DNA of 7,534 bases from CALHAX01 sp039816705 (GTDB lineage: Bacteria > Pseudomonadota > Alphaproteobacteria > Rhizobiales > CALHAX01). The position numbers were made by a program, and so were the translations under genes. The stretch lies in NCBI GenBank assembly GCA_039816705.1, contig JBCBXF010000163.1:1-7534 (forward strand), written 5' to 3'. This document shows, piece by piece, positions 4,178-7,534 of the stretch (its first letter is position 1; each line of letters opens with the position of its first letter). The notes beneath the pieces were generated by a model. It did not search any database and was not told the origin of the DNA. It saw only the letters and a program-made list of their open reading frames with translations.

Positions 4178-5884
4178 ATGCCGGTTCTCCCATCGGTAGG
4201 ACATGCAGACGGAGCGGCACCCGACGCGCCGAGAGAGCATACGACGATGACGTCACGTGAGACATCTGGAGGCGACGACGATGCGCTTGGCGCATACACA
4301 GCAGGCGTGCCTGATGGCGTGACCTCAACCGGCCTTGCGGCGAGTGACGGCGCGCTGCTGCTCTGGGACACGGATCTCGAAGGGTTTTCTTGGGCGAACG
4401 CCGAGGGGCTGGCGCAGTGGGGGGCGCTTGGCCTCGCCTCGTTGCGCGCCTCGCGTCTGGATCGGGCGATGCCGGCGATGGAGCGCTTGCGCGCTTTGAC
4501 GCGACGCGCGCTGCCCGCCGATGGCATTTTACAGTCGCTGACGTTCTGGACGCCACGGGGCGCGCAGACGATCGCATGCCGATGTGTGCCCGTCGATCTG
4601 GGTGATGGCGGACATGGATTGTTGCTCGCTTGGCTGCCGCGTGAGCCGCGCGCGACGGGACACGCCGAGATCTCGTCCGATGTCGGCTGCTCTGTGTCGG
4701 TTGAGCATACAGGCGCAGCGACAGGCGTGCGCCATGGCGTGAATGGTCGACAAGCGCATCTGCCACGATTGCCGGTCACGGAGTTCCAACCGGTCGAGCC
4801 GCCAGAGGGGACAGACGCGCGTGGGGCGCAGAAGCTGTCAAATGGTGCAGCGCTGCAGGTTCCCGGATTTTTGAACGGGCATGCGGGTGGAGTCGAGATC
4901 ACACGTGGCGCGGACGCGTTGCCATCGCCGAACGAAGACGACCAGTTCGCGATGGATGAAATTGCCCGGATGCTCGTCGGACGAGGCGCGCGCGAAGTGC
5001 CTTCGAACAGATCGGCGCCGACGGCCTCACCGCCAGATGCGCGTCACGCTCCCGACACACACGTCTCGGGGATTGCCGACGGCCACGCACCGGATCAGCA
5101 TAATGCGCGCGCGCCACGTGACCCGCTCACCGGAACACGCGTCTTTGAAACAGCACCGCAAAAACTCGACAACCTGCATCATGAGTTGCGCACGCCACTG
5201 AACTCGATCATCGGGTTTGCCGAGATGATGCAACGCGAGCAGCTGGGCGCGATCGGGCATCCCCGCTACCGCGAGTATGCAGGGGACATTCTCGATAGCG
5301 CACGCCATGCACTTGGGTTGATCAATGACCTGCTCGATGCATCGCGGGTCCGCGCCGGGCATGTCGAGACGTACTGCGAGGCGTTCGACCTCGCCGTACA
5401 TTTGGAGCGGACGATTGCGCTACTGGAGCCACAGATTGCCTCGGCGCAGGTGAGCGTCGTCACCGGGTTTCCGGAAACGCTTGCCAACGTTTGGGCGGAC
5501 CCGCGCGCCGTGCGTCAGATCGTGAGCAACCTCATCGTCAACGCGCTCAAGTTCACACGGGCGGGCGGGCATGTCTTTGTCTCCGCGCGCGAAGCCGCGG
5601 GCGATGAAGCCTCGCACGAAGCCATGACGATTATCGATGTGCGGGATACCGGTGTCGGGATGACGGATGCGCAGATTGCCGAGGCGCTCACGCCCTGGAG
5701 GACGGAACTTGGCAATCGCGGCGGCGATGGCGAAATCGGGACGGGGCTTGGTTTGCCGCTCGTGAAAACACTCGTCGAAGCGCAAGGTGGTAAGCTGGAG
5801 TTGACCTCGGCACCGGGGGAAGGCACGTGCGCTCGGGTTTGGCTGAAGCGCGCCGGGCATTTGCAGACGACAGACGCCGACTAG
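4178..5884 (+). CDS. Cytoplasmic PAS-domain sensor histidine kinase (PdhS-like)
   Basis: The protein (568 residues from ATG 4178) has no membrane segment. An N-terminal low-complexity stretch leads to a PAS-like domain at about 50-170 (GALLLWDTDLEGFSWANAEGL, then TIACRCVPVDLGDG and HGLLLAWLPRE). A linker of some 150 residues, rich in A, G, P, H and D, follows. HisKA has phospho-acceptor H335 (HHELRTPLNSIIGFAEMM). HATPase_c has an N box (N451, N455 in NLIVNALKF), a G1 box (D490 in DTGVGM) and a G2 box (G521 in GTGLGLPL). All catalytic boxes are intact. Wording around the H box (GHPRYREYAGDILDSARH, LINDLLDASR) matches the PdhS-type kinases of Alphaproteobacteria, which act in cell-cycle and polarity control; that link is family inference. 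No response regulator is adjacent, so it is an orphan. The frame is open from ATG 4007 (625 residues); the start is uncertain. Confidence 0.88.
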   Translation: MPVLPSVGHADGAAPDAPREHTTMTSRETSGGDDDALGAYTAGVPDGVTSTGLAASDGALLLWDTDLEGFSWANAEGLAQWGALGLASLRASRLDRAMPAMERLRALTRRALPADGILQSLTFWTPRGAQTIACRCVPVDLGDGGHGLLLAWLPREPRATGHAEISSDVGCSVSVEHTGAATGVRHGVNGRQAHLPRLPVTEFQPVEPPEGTDARGAQKLSNGAALQVPGFLNGHAGGVEITRGADALPSPNEDDQFAMDEIARMLVGRGAREVPSNRSAPTASPPDARHAPDTHVSGIADGHAPDQHNARAPRDPLTGTRVFETAPQKLDNLHHELRTPLNSIIGFAEMMQREQLGAIGHPRYREYAGDILDSARHALGLINDLLDASRVRAGHVETYCEAFDLAVHLERTIALLEPQIASAQVSVVTGFPETLANVWADPRAVRQIVSNLIVNALKFTRAGGHVFVSAREAAGDEASHEAMTIIDVRDTGVGMTDAQIAEALTPWRTELGNRGGDGEIGTGLGLPLVKTLVEAQGGKLELTSAPGEGTCARVWLKRAGHLQTTDAD

Positions 5885-5950
5885 CACACTCGATCCCTGC
5901 AAGCAGACGCCATGCGCCGGGACTTGGCCGCGTCGAAAGATGGAGACACG

Positions 5951-6868
5951 ATGCCGAGCGAAAAAATTGCGGTTCTGGGCCTTGGGTCGATGGGTGGCGG
6001 GATGGCACGGTCCGCGCTCGCTGCGGGGCTCGATGTGGTCGGTTTTGATCCAGGCGCAGACGCGTCTGAAGCTTTCGTGGCGGCGGGGGGACGTGTGGCC
6101 ACGACGCTTCGTGCGGCAGTAGACGGCGCGCGCTGCGTGTTCGCAGCCGTCGTCAACGCACGCCAGACGGAAGATGTTCTCTTGGGCGGCAACGATGCAA
6201 ACGACGGCATCGCGGACACAATGATGCCTGGAAGCGTCTTTGTTGGATGCTCGACGATGCCGCCGGATCAGCCGCCCCGCTTTGCCGAGATGCTAGCCGT
6301 GCGCGAGGTGCACTATCTCGACGCGCCGATGAGCGGTGGACCTGCGAAAGCGGCTGAAGGCGCATTGACGTTCATGGCGTCGGGAAGCGATGCCGCGTTC
6401 GACACTGCGCAATTTGCGCTCGAGGTGATGGGAGAGAAAACCTACCGGCTTGGGGATCAGCCGGGCGCCGGAGCCACGATGAAAATGATCAATCAGCTAC
6501 TGGCGGGCGTGCATATTGCGGCGGCGTGTGAGGCCATGGCGTTTGCCATGCGGATGGGGCTCGACGGGCGTCAGGTCTACGACGTGATCACCAACGCCGC
6601 CGGTAGTTCCTGGATGTTCGAGAACCGCGTGCCGCACATTCTCGAGGGAGATTATTCGCCGAAGAGCGCTGTCGGAATTTTCACCAAAGACCTCGGAATC
6701 GTGAGCGATGCCGGGCGGAACGCCTCGTTCCCGCTGCCGATGGCGAACACGGCGCTACAGATGTTCACGATGGCGGCAGCGGCCGGAATGACCGCAGATG
6801 ATGATGCGTCGGTCGCACGAGTCTATGCGATGCTTTCGGGGATTACGCTCCCGGATGGCGAGGCCTGA
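5951..6868 (+). CDS. ltnD: NAD(P)-dependent L-threonate dehydrogenase (3-hydroxyisobutyrate dehydrogenase family)
   Basis: LtnD oxidises L-threonate to 2-oxo-tetronate, the entry step of the four-carbon sugar-acid pathway. The 305-residue length is normal for the family. The Rossmann motif is at 10-15 (GLGSMG, within VLGLGSMGGGMA). The substrate loop is DAPMSGGPAKA, with D124 and S128-G130. The catalytic lysine is K178, followed by N181 (KMINQLL), and the C-terminal helical domain includes GSSWMFENRVPHIL and AVGIFTKDLGIV, wording typical of LtnD rather than of the tartronate semialdehyde reductases GlxR/GarR. The start is ATG 5951, with GGAGA five bases upstream; ATG 5912 in the same frame is less likely. 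It sits 66 bases after the kinase gene and 3 bases before otnI, so the pair forms an operon; whether the kinase is co-transcribed is unclear. Confidence 0.87.
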   Translation: MPSEKIAVLGLGSMGGGMARSALAAGLDVVGFDPGADASEAFVAAGGRVATTLRAAVDGARCVFAAVVNARQTEDVLLGGNDANDGIADTMMPGSVFVGCSTMPPDQPPRFAEMLAVREVHYLDAPMSGGPAKAAEGALTFMASGSDAAFDTAQFALEVMGEKTYRLGDQPGAGATMKMINQLLAGVHIAAACEAMAFAMRMGLDGRQVYDVITNAAGSSWMFENRVPHILEGDYSPKSAVGIFTKDLGIVSDAGRNASFPLPMANTALQMFTMAAAAGMTADDDASVARVYAMLSGITLPDGEA

Positions 6869-6871
6869 GCG

Positions 6872-7534
6872 GTGGTCAAGCTCGCGGCCAACATCACGAT
6901 GCTTTTTACTGAGCACGCGTTTCTCGATCGCTTTGCCGCAGCGGCGGATGCCGGGTTCGAGGCGGTCGAGTGCATCTATTTCTATGACGAGAAACCGGGA
7001 GCGCTGGATGAAGCTCTGAGGCGCAACGGGCTCACGATGGCGCTGATGAATTCACCTCATGGTGACTGGGCGGCGGGGGAACGAGGGCTCGCCGCGCTTG
7101 CGGGCCGCGAGGATGACTTTCGCGAGGCGATTGCGCGCGTGCCTGAGATTGCCGCAGCAACGGGATGTCAAAAATTTCACGTGATGCCCGGGTTGTGCGA
7201 TCCGACAGAGGAAAATTTAGAGCGGTATCGGCGCAATCTCGCGTTTGCCGCTGAAGCGTTTGCGCCACATGGCCTCGACGTCCTGATCGAGCCGATCAAT
7301 CGACGTGATATCCCCGGTTTCATGTTGGCGGACTTTGATCTCGCGGCTCGGACGATCGAGGCTCTCGAGCGACCGAATGTACGCCTGCAATTTGACGTCT
7401 ATCACCGACAAGTGCTGCGTGGAGACATTGTGCGTGGCCTTGAGGCGATGATGCCGATCATCGGCCATGTGCAGATCGCGGACGTACCGGAGCGGCATGA
7501 ACCCGGCACGGGTGAGATCAACTTTTCACGCATC
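6872..7534 (+). CDS. otnI: 2-oxo-tetronate isomerase (hydroxypyruvate isomerase family), 5' part
   Basis: OtnI isomerises 2-oxo-tetronate, the LtnD product, to 3-oxo-tetronate, which OtnK and OtnC then turn into dihydroxyacetone phosphate. The first 221 codons are in the window, out of about 260 expected; the gene runs off the end. The frame opens at GTG 6872, three bases after the ltnD stop, so translation is probably coupled. It is a TIM-barrel sugar isomerase: ANITMLFTEHAFLDRF at the start, SPHGDWAAGERG, then metal and active-site residues E140 (IEPIN), D175 (QFDVYH) and Q201 (HVQIADVPERHEP), spaced as in E. coli YgbM. The last visible motif is GTGEINF. Hydroxypyruvate isomerase of the gcl-hyi-glxR glyoxylate pathway is the alternative, but the LtnD-like neighbour favours OtnI. 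otnK and otnC would be expected just beyond the window. Confidence 0.87.
   Translation, partial: MVKLAANITMLFTEHAFLDRFAAAADAGFEAVECIYFYDEKPGALDEALRRNGLTMALMNSPHGDWAAGERGLAALAGREDDFREAIARVPEIAAATGCQKFHVMPGLCDPTEENLERYRRNLAFAAEAFAPHGLDVLIEPINRRDIPGFMLADFDLAARTIEALERPNVRLQFDVYHRQVLRGDIVRGLEAMMPIIGHVQIADVPERHEPGTGEINFSRI

Noticed and set aside
3994..4902. Minus-strand 302-codon frame opposite the kinase N-terminus
   Set aside because: It is a Ser/Pro/Arg/Cys-rich antisense shadow without a ribosome site, while the plus strand encodes a recognisable PAS-HisKA protein.

Overview
This high-GC window looks like the chromosome of an alphaproteobacterium, most likely Hyphomicrobiales (Rhizobiales) or a close relative. 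Four things point there. The tRNA-His begins directly at G1 with no encoded G-1 and has A73, a peculiarity of a large alphaproteobacterial clade. There is a short phasin for polyhydroxyalkanoate granules. There is a soluble PAS/HisKA kinase that resembles the PdhS group. The urt/ureD genes are of the alphaproteobacterial type. The genus cannot be fixed from the sequence alone.

Layout, left to right. (1) Positions 2-609 hold the 3' end of urtE (urea ABC transporter ATPase) followed by the start of ureD (urease accessory protein). ureD is broken twice: an apparent frameshift near its start, and truncation after about 100 codons. (2) Positions 603-1801 hold a complete IS3-family insertion sequence on the minus strand, with orfA, orfB, a T TTT TTA slippery site and imperfect terminal inverted repeats. 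(3) Positions 1802-3249 hold a minus-strand stretch of visibly lower GC: an AAA+ ATPase and, downstream of it, only the first 38 codons of what looks like an S8 (subtilisin-like) peptidase. This ATPase-peptidase pair is a recurrent two-gene module, often discussed as defence-like. The insertion sequence cuts the peptidase. (4) Positions 3250-3326 hold tRNA-His(GTG) on the minus strand, whose 3' end faces the low-GC stretch, as at a classical island attachment site. (5) Positions 3508-3933 hold a phasin gene (minus). (6) Positions 4178-5884 hold a cytoplasmic PAS sensor histidine kinase (plus). (7) Positions 5951-7534 hold a tight two-gene catabolic unit: an L-threonate-type dehydrogenase (ltnD) and, 3 bases later, a 2-oxo-tetronate isomerase (otnI) that runs off the window end.

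The most striking point is the junction at the insertion sequence. On its left is ureD without its remainder. On its right is a peptidase gene without its remainder. There is no target-site duplication. The missing half of each gene should lie across the element and does not. This is the signature of recombination between two copies of the same IS (deletion or inversion), or of an assembly misjoin through an IS repeat. The truncated peptidase frame also reads in frame through the IS end into transposase orfA.
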